Below are positions 1 to 5,719 of a stretch of 8,650 bases of DNA, piece after piece. Under the pieces are notes generated by a model. That model made no database searches, was not told where the DNA came from, and was given only the letters and a program-made list of their open reading frames with translations. Numbering within the stretch: position 1 is the first letter of the stretch; the number at the start of each line of letters is the position of its first letter. The DNA is from Candidatus Woesearchaeota archaeon (lineage in GTDB: Archaea > Nanobdellota > Nanobdellia > Woesearchaeales > GW2011-AR4): the NCBI GenBank assembly GCA_013330825.1, contig DUHN01000022.1:1-8650 (forward strand). The letters run 5' to 3'. A program made the position numbers and the translations under genes.

Positions 1-474
1 GACCAGGATCGGCGGGTAGCTTGTTGGGTCCTTCAGCCCCAGAATGGAGAAATGGATGTTCTGGTACGTCCTCCTGTTGGCCGCCTTCCTCCTGTCCGCT
101 TCTGCCTTTCCATATCTTGAGATGAGGCCCATGTCAAACCAGAATGCGGAGTCTTCGGTGTAGACAGATTTTCCGCCTTTGAGATATGCCCCGATGATTT
201 TTTTTGAACCGACTCCGGAAGCGAGGGCGCAGGCATCCTCTTCGTCGTCGAAGCTCAGCACCAGGCCAAAATCCCTCCCTCCTGTCTTTTTCACTGCATC
301 CCCAATCAGCATGATCTCGTCCACGTACGGGTTGCCTTCCAGGAGCTTTTCAGATTCTTTTTTCGTGACCCAGGCGATCCTTGCGCCTTCGTATTTTTCC
401 TTCAACGGCCTGAGGATGCTGGTCATCCTGAGGACGTCGCCCATGGCCCCGAGCTTGATGATGAGGATTTCCAT
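1..474 (-). CDS. GT9 family (heptosyltransferase-like) glycosyltransferase, N-terminal part only
   Basis: This is an open frame of 158 codons that runs off the left edge, so the C-terminal half is missing (GT9 proteins are usually about 320-350 aa). The start is MEILIIKLGAMGDVLRMTSI, the classic GT9 opening: a hydrophobic first strand, then K-L-G-x-x-G-D. Gly12-Asp13 match the conserved Gly-Asp of the family; this Asp is the proposed catalytic base in bacterial WaaC. ARIAWVTKKES (about 31-41) fits the second Rossmann strand, and GLVLSFDDEED (about 70-80) fits the family's D-x-x-hydrophobic-x-hydrophobic-D region. Known members transfer heptose or related sugars from a nucleotide donor on the cytoplasmic side. 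The substrate here is unknown, and an archaeon would have no LPS core. ATG at 474 is chosen because a TATA box lies about 24 nt upstream and the N-terminus aligns without extension; AGGAG just before the ATG is too close to act as a Shine-Dalgarno site. It is divergent from the GT-C gene at 559. Confidence 0.85.
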   Translation of the reverse strand, partial: MEILIIKLGAMGDVLRMTSILRPLKEKYEGARIAWVTKKESEKLLEGNPYVDEIMLIGDAVKKTGGRDFGLVLSFDDEEDACALASGVGSKKIIGAYLKGGKSVYTEDSAFWFDMGLISRYGKAEADRRKAANRRTYQNIHFSILGLKDPTSYPPILV

Positions 475-493
475 GCTCCTGATAATTCCCCTT

Positions 494-503
494 GATTTAT
501 ATC
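494..503 (-). promoter_or_regulatory. TATA box of the GT9 gene (leaderless)
   Basis: Read on the minus strand this is GATATAAATC, preceded by the purine-rich GTGAAAGA, which fits an archaeal BRE. Its centre lies about 24-25 nt upstream of the ATG at 474, so transcription should begin at or next to the start codon. It shares the 84-bp intergenic region 475-558 with the promoter of the plus-strand gene. Confidence 0.6.
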
Positions 504-529
504 TCTTTCACTTTTTCCTGAAGGAAGTT

Positions 530-539
530 TTTATAAAAG
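530..539 (+). promoter_or_regulatory. TATA box of the GT-C gene at 559 (leaderless)
   Basis: TTTATAAAAG is preceded by the purine-rich GAAGGAAG, a plausible BRE. The centre is about 25 nt before the ATG at 559, which predicts a leaderless or nearly leaderless transcript. No Shine-Dalgarno-like sequence is seen between the box and the ATG. Confidence 0.65.
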
Positions 540-558
540 GAAGCGCTCTTTACGAGGC

Positions 559-2214
559 ATGCGCCTCAAATCCTCATCCATCGAAATAGCGCTCCTGCTC
601 CTGGTGTACCTCTCCACGCTGTATGTCTGGACGCTGCCGCTGCAGGGCAACACGCTGCCCTTCGGGGACGTGGACGCGAGCTCGCACTTCACCATCGGGG
701 ACTACATGCTCTCGACGGACGCTTCTGTCCTCAGGACCCCGTACCACATCACGTTCCGCTATGGCGGGCAGAACAACGCGTTCCCCGACTATCTGTGGTA
801 TCCGCCGCAGTACTGGACTAACGCGGCCATCGCGCAGTCCTTGGGAGGGGACAGGCTCCTGCCGTTCTTCCTCATCGTCGCGCTCTTCTGCTCGATCATC
901 GTGCTGACCTCCTACTTCCTCATCAGGGCGCTCTTCGGGATGTGGCCTGCCCTCCTCTCGAGCCTCCTGCTCGGCTTCTCCACCAGGGATTACATGATCT
1001 ACCTCTGGGGACAGTGGCCGCAGTCGCTTTCCTTTGCGCTGACGCCGGTGGCACTGTATTGCCTGTACCGGTACGTCGGATCATATGCAGCGTCCAGGGA
1101 AGAAACACCGGGTGAGAAAGAAGAAAAAAAGAAAGAGCACCTTCAGCGCATCATCTACGCCTCATTGTACGGGCTCGTCCTCGCAGGGCAGTTCTTCTTC
1201 CACCCGCAGGGCATGATCGCGGCCATCGGCGCTTCCCTCTTTTTCGTGCTCTTCCTCATCATCAGGGACAGGAAAATTCCCTTCTCCTTCCGGGACATGG
1301 CCATCGGCATCGGCATGCTCATCGCCGTGGCAGTCGCCTTCGCGCCGTTCAACGTCGGGGAATTCGTGATGGAATTGCTGCCGCAGGGAGGCTCCGGAGG
1401 ACAAACACAACCTCCCCAATATGCCAAGCTCTTCCAATGGTACCAGGGCATCAGCAATGACCCCGGACTGCCGGATTTCTATTTCACCTACAACAAGACG
1501 CACGGCTCGCTCGATGGCGGGCTGCTGTCGTGGTGGACGCTTCCCCTCCTTGCAATGGGCATCGCCGCCCTGCTCATGAGGAGGCGCTCCCAGGAGCTCC
1601 TGATGCTGGCCTGGCTCACGTCCTTCTACATCCTCACGCGGCTGGTGATCTTCGGCATCGGCTCGAGGGACATCCGCATGTTCGCCTATGAAGCGCATGT
1701 GTTCTACCCCCTCATCGCCCTTGGACTGCTGGCCATCCCCTCATTCTTCCAGGTGAAATACCATTCCAGGCTCAGGGCGGGGCTCATCGCCATCTTCATC
1801 ATCCTTGCCATCGTGGTCAACGGCGCTTCCGCATACAAGACGCTCGCGGGCATGCAGCATTCCATCAGCAGGATCAGCCCCTACCAGTACGGGGCCGCGG
1901 CGTGGCTCAGGGACAACACGCCTCCGGAGGCGGACATCTATGATTTCGGAACATTGGGATTCCAGAATTACGCGGCAAAGGTGAAATGGATGGGGGTGCT
2001 CGCGCAGCGGCACTTCATCGTCAACGACGGGAAGGAGCAGGAGGGCACGGACTACATCCTCATCGATTACACCGACGCCCTCGCGCTCCATAATGAGGAG
2101 TATATCAATGCAATCAGGCAGTTCGAGCAGCAGTTCGCGAACGCCACCGCGCTCTACAACCAGGACAACATACGGGTGTACAAGGCCAATGGACTTTTCC
2201 CAGCCAACGCATGA
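559..2214 (+). CDS. Multi-spanning GT-C type membrane protein (PMT/PTPS-related-like), probable lipid-linked sugar transferase
   Basis: 551 aa. Order: TM helix (about 8-26); outer loop with the acidic motif FGDVDASSHF (35-44; Asp37, Asp39 and His43 in D-x3-H spacing); aromatic WYPPQYW (80-86); several TM helices with YLWGQW (148-153); a Lys/Glu-rich cytoplasmic loop (about 179-193); HPQG at 215-218 in a helix; more TM helices up to about residue 425; then a soluble C-terminal domain beginning AAWLRDNTPPEADIY (447-461). An acidic first loop, about ten helices and a C-terminal outer domain are typical of GT-C enzymes, which use polyprenyl-phosphate sugars outside the membrane. The YPP...LWGxW pattern also recalls the PTPS-related membrane family (PF10131), whose function is uncertain. 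The STT3/AglB WWDxG motif is absent, so it is probably not an oligosaccharyltransferase. It is first in a two-gene operon and its 3' end overlaps the next gene by 26 nt. It is paralogous to the protein at 2898-4541. Enzymatic activity is inferred. Confidence 0.8.
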   Translation: MRLKSSSIEIALLLLVYLSTLYVWTLPLQGNTLPFGDVDASSHFTIGDYMLSTDASVLRTPYHITFRYGGQNNAFPDYLWYPPQYWTNAAIAQSLGGDRLLPFFLIVALFCSIIVLTSYFLIRALFGMWPALLSSLLLGFSTRDYMIYLWGQWPQSLSFALTPVALYCLYRYVGSYAASREETPGEKEEKKKEHLQRIIYASLYGLVLAGQFFFHPQGMIAAIGASLFFVLFLIIRDRKIPFSFRDMAIGIGMLIAVAVAFAPFNVGEFVMELLPQGGSGGQTQPPQYAKLFQWYQGISNDPGLPDFYFTYNKTHGSLDGGLLSWWTLPLLAMGIAALLMRRRSQELLMLAWLTSFYILTRLVIFGIGSRDIRMFAYEAHVFYPLIALGLLAIPSFFQVKYHSRLRAGLIAIFIILAIVVNGASAYKTLAGMQHSISRISPYQYGAAAWLRDNTPPEADIYDFGTLGFQNYAAKVKWMGVLAQRHFIVNDGKEQEGTDYILIDYTDALALHNEEYINAIRQFEQQFANATALYNQDNIRVYKANGLFPANA

Positions 2215-2542
2215 GCAGAGATGGGAACTTGGAATACTCGCCCTTCTTGCAGCACTCTCCTTTCTCTTCTGGGGAATGGCGGGGGCGCGCACCATACTGG
2301 GAGTTGCGCTCCTTTTCGCGCTGCCGTTCTACCTCCTCTTCGGCGCGTTCCGGCTCGGAGAATCAGAGCGCTTGGCATTCTCATTTTGCGCGGCCGTCGC
2401 GGCCTTTCCTTCCGTGACCTACTGGCTTGGTTTCATCATGCCGTTCACCACCGCCATCTGGGTGGCGTCACTGCTTTGGTACGCTGCCGCCGCCATTGTC
2501 ATCCTTATATTCAGAAAGATCAGAAAGAGAGCGCCATCATAA
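2189..2542 (+). CDS. Small four-helix membrane protein, DUF1616-like, partner of the upstream GT-C protein
   Basis: 117 aa. Four hydrophobic segments lie at about 14-32, 35-54, 62-83 and 89-108, with a basic tail (RKIRKR, 109-114). Between helices 2 and 3 is the sequence LPFYLLF...GESERLAFSF: Pro46, then Glu60-Arg61, then Tyr78-x2-Gly81. An ER-L-A-x-S pattern after a proline-containing helix is reminiscent of the N-terminal part of archaeal DUF1616 proteins, which are longer; this is a weak family assignment by eye. The ATG at 2189 lies inside the end of the GT-C gene (26-nt overlap). A GGGTG 10 nt upstream may serve as a modest Shine-Dalgarno site. No later in-frame start precedes helix 1, and earlier in-frame sequence (Ser/Thr/Arg-rich) reads as an out-of-frame shadow of the GT-C gene. 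The overlap suggests translational coupling and a shared role, perhaps as a small subunit. Function is unknown. Confidence 0.75.
   Translation: MDFSQPTHEQRWELGILALLAALSFLFWGMAGARTILGVALLFALPFYLLFGAFRLGESERLAFSFCAAVAAFPSVTYWLGFIMPFTTAIWVASLLWYAAAAIVILIFRKIRKRAPS
2511..2528 (+). repeat. Perfect tandem duplication of a 9-bp unit (TCAGAAAGA x2)
   Basis: TCAGAAAGA occurs twice in a row at the 3' end of the small membrane protein gene and encodes part of its basic tail. On the minus strand it reads as a pyrimidine-rich tract just after the stop codon of the convergent operon, so it could help terminate that operon. This role is speculative. Confidence 0.4.
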
Positions 2543-2917
2543 TTCTCCCCCTTTCTTTTTGCTGTGCCAGAGAAAGACAATAATTCCTGCACCATCAAGT
2601 GCCAAGGGCAGTACCAGATAATGATAATTCACGTTGAAACCAATCAATCCAATGTAATAACTTGCAATGCCGAGAACACCCGCGCTGAGCAAGCTTCCGA
2701 TGAGGATGCGCTCCATCCTCTGGAGCTTTTCGCGGAGGAAGAGCAGGAGCAGCATGCCAGGAACGACAAACAGCCAGAGCAGGGCCAATGCCATCCTCAG
2801 CGCGACAATGACGCCGCTCTTGTAGAAGGCAACCAGCAACACGACAAAGAGGACACCGGCGACGATGCCGAGCGCTTTCCCCTCTTCCCTCACCAGCTCA
2901 GAATGTGCGCTCTTCAA
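2537..2917 (-). CDS. Small four-helix membrane protein, DUF1616-like, paralogue of the one at 2189-2542
   Basis: 126 aa. Hydrophobic segments are at about 15-32, 36-60, 71-92 and 99-117, followed by a Lys-rich tail (KKK at 120-122). It shares its key positions with the plus-strand small protein: Pro53 (in VVPG), Glu69-Arg70, and Tyr87-x2-Gly90. The interval from Arg to Tyr is 17 residues in both proteins. The start is TTG at 2917, supported by AAAGGAGG with 8 nt between AGGAGG and the TTG; no ATG fits. The gene overlaps the end of the upstream GT-C gene by 20 nt and is the last gene of the operon that starts at 5472. Its stop codon meets that of the plus-strand small gene. VVPG followed by the ER motif resembles archaeal DUF1616 N-terminal sequence, assigned by eye. 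A role as partner or regulator of the adjacent GT-C protein is inferred from the repeated arrangement. Confidence 0.75.
   Translation of the reverse strand: MKSAHSELVREEGKALGIVAGVLFVVLLVAFYKSGVIVALRMALALLWLFVVPGMLLLLFLREKLQRMERILIGSLLSAGVLGIASYYIGLIGFNVNYHYLVLPLALDGAGIIVFLWHSKKKGGEL
2551..2560 (+). terminator. Possible T-rich terminator of the 559-2542 operon
   Basis: CTTTCTTTTT lies 8 nt after the stop codon of the small membrane protein. Archaeal RNA polymerase commonly terminates on short T-rich tracts, so this is a plausible stop signal. It lies inside the 3' coding end of the convergent minus-strand gene. No hairpin is evident. Confidence 0.35.
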
Positions 2918-4541
2918 TGCAGTCCCCTCCTTTCGCGTTGTTCTTCAGCACCAGCACGACATCGTTCTGGAACGCAAGAGACGCCCCCTTGCCCGCCATG
3001 TCCTGTGCAATCAGCAGATTGTATTGCGCGAGCGCCTGCTGCCGCGATGCCTTGTCAAAGACGACATAATCGAAATCGCAGACATCGTATTCCCGCTGCC
3101 ACATGAAACCATTAATATCCTCGCGCTGGTGCAGGCCTATCTTCCCGAACGACTTCCAATAAGGCATGCCCGCGCCGTGGTCAGCGGGGGTGTCCGACTG
3201 ATAGGTCCTCGTGATGGACCTGTTCTGCAGCCTGGCGACAAAATCCTCGGGAATGACCTGGACATGGGTGCGCTTCGCATTCCTCAGCAGGGCATCCTGG
3301 TCGTACACATCCCCGTAGAAGAAATAGACCTTTGCGTCCGCCGGGGTATTCTTGCTGAGCCACTGGAACGCTTCCCAGTGCCAGGAATCCATCAACCCCT
3401 GGACAGGCCCTTGTTCGCTTATGCCATAGTACGCCGGCACACCAGGTATCGCAAACATCCCTGAAAACAGGACAAGAAACACCCCCACGACGCCGAAAAG
3501 GGAAGGAAGACGGAATTTCTCCGGAGCATACCTTATCAGCGCCCACAACCCAAAGCCGAAGAAGAACATGAGGTACACCGGCCAGAGCAGGCGCGGCTGG
3601 AATGCCCTGATGCCAAAGCCGATGTAGTTGGCGTAGCCGACGAGCAGCATGAAGATGCCGACCATCAGCGGAACGGCCATCTTCCTGAACAGGGTGATGC
3701 CTGCAACCACGCCAATGGCCATGAAGAGCAGCAGGATGCCGAAATCCGTGAGGTAAAAAATCGGCGTGCCACCCCAGTCCGTGGAGATGGTGAACGTATA
3801 GGGATTGATGACCTGGAAGCTCTGCACGAAGATGAGGAGGTTGTAGGCGGATATGATCCCCGCCAGCACTGCCGCCAACGCCACGCCCATCAGGAATTTT
3901 TTAGTGAACTGCGCTGTCACCAATAAGTACGCTCCATAAAGCGCCACAAACACGACACCGTACAGAAGCTTGGAGGTGTGGGACAGCGCCAATGCGCCCA
4001 TGAAGAGCCCGAGCATGATCCCGCTTCCCTCAAGCTCATGCCGCAGCAGCGCCCAGAACACGCAGATGAGGAACATCTGGCCAACGATGGATGCCCAATG
4101 GCCCCACAGGAAGCCGATGTAGGACTTGTCCGAGAACAGGAGAATGGACATCGGCAGGGCGAGGAGCGCCGCCTCCCTGCTGACGGAGCGGATGATGGCA
4201 TACATGACGAACGCGGCAGCGAGCGCGGCGAGAAAAACGACAAAGTAGACGGCATCGTAAAGCGGAATGCCAGAGGCGTTGCCCAACAGGATCCCGAGGT
4301 GGTGCAGCACCGGGGGATAATAGCCAATGACGTCGGTGTAGCCCTTGACGATGTACGGCGGCTCGTGGGCGTAACTGCCGGCATCCGCTATCCCCTGCGC
4401 CCGCGTCTGCTGCTGGAACGTGTCGGAAGCGAGATACGCGTACGGGAAATCATGTTGCAGCCGGTGGTCCCAGAGGCTGCCCACCCCCAGGAAGAGCAGC
4501 AATGCGAAGATGAGGGCGAGATATGGCTTTTCAATGTTCAT
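2898..4541 (-). CDS. Second GT-C type membrane protein (PMT/PTPS-related-like), paralogue of 559-2214
   Basis: 547 aa, nearly the same length as the plus-strand GT-C protein (551 aa). Order: TM helix (about 7-23); outer loop with YLASDTFQQQ (36-45), in which Asp40 and Gln44 take the place of the D-x3-H seen in the paralogue; YYPPVLHH (74-81); TM helices with FLWGHW (144-149); a helix with SHTSKL; further helices to about residue 365; then an outer C-terminal domain starting FQWLSKNTPADAKVYFF (392-408). The family would use a lipid-linked sugar on the outer face; the acceptor is unknown. The YPP to LWGxW interval is almost identical to that of the paralogue, and both C-terminal domains end with a similar strand (QDNIRVYK versus QNDVVLVLK). 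The gene starts 16 nt after the methyltransferase stop, with a weak AGGGA upstream, and its end overlaps the small membrane gene by 20 nt, so it lies in a three-gene operon. Catalysis is inferred; it could instead be a non-catalytic relative. Confidence 0.8.
   Translation of the reverse strand: MNIEKPYLALIFALLLFLGVGSLWDHRLQHDFPYAYLASDTFQQQTRAQGIADAGSYAHEPPYIVKGYTDVIGYYPPVLHHLGILLGNASGIPLYDAVYFVVFLAALAAAFVMYAIIRSVSREAALLALPMSILLFSDKSYIGFLWGHWASIVGQMFLICVFWALLRHELEGSGIMLGLFMGALALSHTSKLLYGVVFVALYGAYLLVTAQFTKKFLMGVALAAVLAGIISAYNLLIFVQSFQVINPYTFTISTDWGGTPIFYLTDFGILLLFMAIGVVAGITLFRKMAVPLMVGIFMLLVGYANYIGFGIRAFQPRLLWPVYLMFFFGFGLWALIRYAPEKFRLPSLFGVVGVFLVLFSGMFAIPGVPAYYGISEQGPVQGLMDSWHWEAFQWLSKNTPADAKVYFFYGDVYDQDALLRNAKRTHVQVIPEDFVARLQNRSITRTYQSDTPADHGAGMPYWKSFGKIGLHQREDINGFMWQREYDVCDFDYVVFDKASRQQALAQYNLLIAQDMAGKGASLAFQNDVVLVLKNNAKGGDCIEERTF
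2926..2931 (-). promoter_or_regulatory. Strong Shine-Dalgarno site that fixes a TTG start
   Basis: AGGAGG (within AAAGGAGGGG) on the minus strand lies 8 nt before the TTG at 2917 and inside the last codons of the GT-C gene. It supports the TTG over a later in-frame GTG (codon 9) that has no such site. It contrasts with the leaderless first genes of the operons in this window. Confidence 0.75.
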
Positions 4542-4557
4542 GACAATCCCTGCTTCT

Positions 4558-5472
4558 TCATTTTTTCCTCGCGTAGATGGTCATCTTGTATCTCGGGTCG
4601 ACATATACCTTCCTCCCCATGAGGCCGAAGGCCTTTGCGAGCGCTTCCACCACGGAAAACACCGGCCTGCTGTACAGCTTGCCGCGCTCGACGGCGGACT
4701 TCACGGAAAAGTACCTCCCCGCAGTCTCCACTTTGAGGACTTCAAAGCCCACTGATTCGAGCATCTTCCTCAGCGTCTCCTCGGAGAAGAAATAGATATG
4801 CTCCCTTACACGCCTTACCTCTTCCCACTTTTTTCCCAGCAGGCGGGCCACGAGACTGCCGATGTCGGGCGTCGTTATCGCCACGATTCCCCCTTTCCTG
4901 AGGACGCGATGAATCTCCGCAACCGTCCTTTTTGGATCGGGGAGATGCTCAATGACGTCGAATATCGTCACTGCGTCAAACGTGCCTTCCCTGAAGTTCG
5001 CCTGCTCGAGCGTCCTGTTGATGACCGGAAGATTCCTCTTCCGCTTGGCATACCCATACGCAAACCGCGACAGCTCAAGTCCCTGGACCTTCCATCCCCG
5101 CTCCTTCGCGACCTCGAGGAAAAAGCCCGTGGCGCAGCCGACGTCGAGGAGATTCCCTTTCCTCACCAGCCGGCCGATGACGTCCATCCTTCTCCTGAAC
5201 GTCGCCTTGATGTCCTGCTCGTCCTTGAGGTATTCCCCATAGCCGTAGAACACCGCGTCGCTTCCCCTGAACGCGGTGTTGCGGTAATATTCCTCATCAT
5301 AGATCCTGTGCAGCACGCCTTCCTTCAGGCGTGGGTTGACATACTTGAGCCCGCATTTCCCGCACTGCACGATGGAGAAGCCGTCAATCCTCATGGCCGT
5401 CCTTGAAGAATCAGCCCGGCACAGGTTGCACCGCACCCGCTTAAAATCATCCTTCGGCACCGTCTTCGCCAT
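4558..5472 (-). CDS. Zinc-ribbon class I SAM-dependent methyltransferase
   Basis: 304 aa. The N-terminus carries a zinc-ribbon (Cys15-x2-Cys18 ... Cys37-x2-Cys40) followed by GLKYVNPR, typical of methyltransferases found in polysaccharide and sugar-modification clusters. The Rossmann domain follows: SAM motif I LLDVGCATG (108-116), Glu133 in GLELS as the probable ribose-binding acid, FDVIEHLPDP (171-180) as the post-motif region shared with UbiG/Methyltransf_23 proteins, and IHRVLRKGGIVAITTP as motif III. It probably methylates a sugar, nucleotide sugar or lipid intermediate in the cytoplasm; the acceptor is not readable. The ATG at 5472 is chosen over an in-frame start at 5733: the TATA box is centred about 26 nt upstream of 5472, the zinc-ribbon begins soon after it, and the longer version would read through that TATA box and the palindromic element. 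It is first in an operon with the GT-C gene and a small membrane protein. Confidence 0.88.
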   Translation of the reverse strand: MAKTVPKDDFKRVRCNLCRADSSRTAMRIDGFSIVQCGKCGLKYVNPRLKEGVLHRIYDEEYYRNTAFRGSDAVFYGYGEYLKDEQDIKATFRRRMDVIGRLVRKGNLLDVGCATGFFLEVAKERGWKVQGLELSRFAYGYAKRKRNLPVINRTLEQANFREGTFDAVTIFDVIEHLPDPKRTVAEIHRVLRKGGIVAITTPDIGSLVARLLGKKWEEVRRVREHIYFFSEETLRKMLESVGFEVLKVETAGRYFSVKSAVERGKLYSRPVFSVVEALAKAFGLMGRKVYVDPRYKMTIYARKK

Positions 5473-5491
5473 CTTTTCTGCTAACGCCCCG

Positions 5492-5503
5492 CCATATATA
5501 AAG
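5492..5503 (-). promoter_or_regulatory. TATA box of the methyltransferase/GT-C operon (leaderless)
   Basis: On the minus strand the sequence is CTTTATATATGG, preceded by the A/T-rich GATAAT. It is centred about 26 nt upstream of the ATG at 5472, so the first gene should be leaderless. The box is nearly symmetric and could in principle also fire rightward, but the sequence on its other side (GCCCCGCC) makes a poor BRE. Confidence 0.7.
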
Positions 5504-5540
5504 ATTATCAACCACGAATCAAAGAGCAGCCACACAATTC

Positions 5541-5644
5541 CGACGCTATCATGGCGTGCGGCGAAGCGGGGGCTGCCCCCTGCGGGGTGCTGAGCAGGCT
5601 CTGAGCGGAGCGAAGAGCCGTCGCACCTGCCACCGATAGCGTCG
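5541..5644. repeat. 104-bp imperfect palindrome with 10-bp perfect inverted ends, MITE-like or structured RNA
   Basis: The ends CGACGCTATC (5541-5550) and GATAGCGTCG (5635-5644) are exact reverse complements. Pairing continues inward: TGGC (5552-5555) with GCCA (5629-5632), GTGCG (5556-5560) with CGCAC (5622-5626), then GCG (5561-5563) with CGT (5619-5621, one G-U), about 22 bp in all with two small interruptions. The interior holds GGGGG-CTG-CCCCC (5568-5580), an overlapping alternative CCCC-TGC-GGGG (5577-5587), and GGCTCT/AGAGCC (5597-5602 and 5614-5619). It sits between two divergent promoters, outside both leaderless transcripts, so it is not a 5' UTR element of either gene. A non-autonomous mobile palindrome, an independent small RNA or a protein-binding site are all possible. 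No clear target-site duplication flanks it, and no second copy is visible in the window. Confidence 0.6.
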
Positions 5645-5687
5645 AAACCTTCCACGATGCCCCAAGCCCAAATCCCAACTCCCACAA

Positions 5688-5698
5688 TATTTTTAAAC
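5688..5698 (+). promoter_or_regulatory. TATA box of the methyltransferase gene at 5720 (leaderless)
   Basis: TATTTTTAAAC is centred about 27 nt upstream of the ATG at 5720. It stands out in otherwise C-rich surroundings. A GTG directly before the ATG (5717) is in frame but lies only about 24 nt from the box centre, so the ATG is preferred. Confidence 0.65.
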
Positions 5699-5719
5699 AA
5701 ACCACGAGCACCCGGCGTG

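Noticed and set aside
1525..1536. The 'SWW' in the first GT-C protein as a possible STT3/AglB catalytic WWDxG motif.
   Set aside because: It reads SWWTLP at the start of a membrane helix, lacking the Asp and Gly of the oligosaccharyltransferase motif.
2093..2188. A start at 2093 for the plus-strand small membrane protein.
   Set aside because: The added 32 residues are a Ser/Thr/Arg-rich out-of-frame reading of the GT-C gene's end; the ATG at 2189 gives a clean four-helix protein.
1162..2295. Antisense frames of 178 and 184 codons opposite the first GT-C gene.
   Set aside because: Composition is charged and repetitive without domain signals; the plus-strand frame has membrane helices and shared motifs.
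3978..4622. A 214-codon plus-strand frame opposite the second GT-C gene.
   Set aside because: It is a shadow frame rich in Glu, Arg and Gln, running through the start of the GT-C gene and into the methyltransferase on the other strand.
5504..5644. A rightward promoter at 5494-5503 transcribing the palindrome as a small RNA.
   Set aside because: The box is nearly symmetric so it is possible, but the flank that would serve as its BRE is GC-rich and the minus-strand use has correct spacing to a gene; kept only as an alternative.
5504..5687. A tRNA or other known structural RNA in the divergent intergenic region.
   Set aside because: No cloverleaf, TPsiC-like arm or C/D boxes could be found; the symmetric inverted ends fit a palindromic element better.
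5657..5719. An earlier start for the short methyltransferase at 5657.
   Set aside because: The extra 21 residues are encoded across the TATA box at 5688-5698; the ATG at 5720 has leaderless spacing and gives a normal methyltransferase N-terminus.
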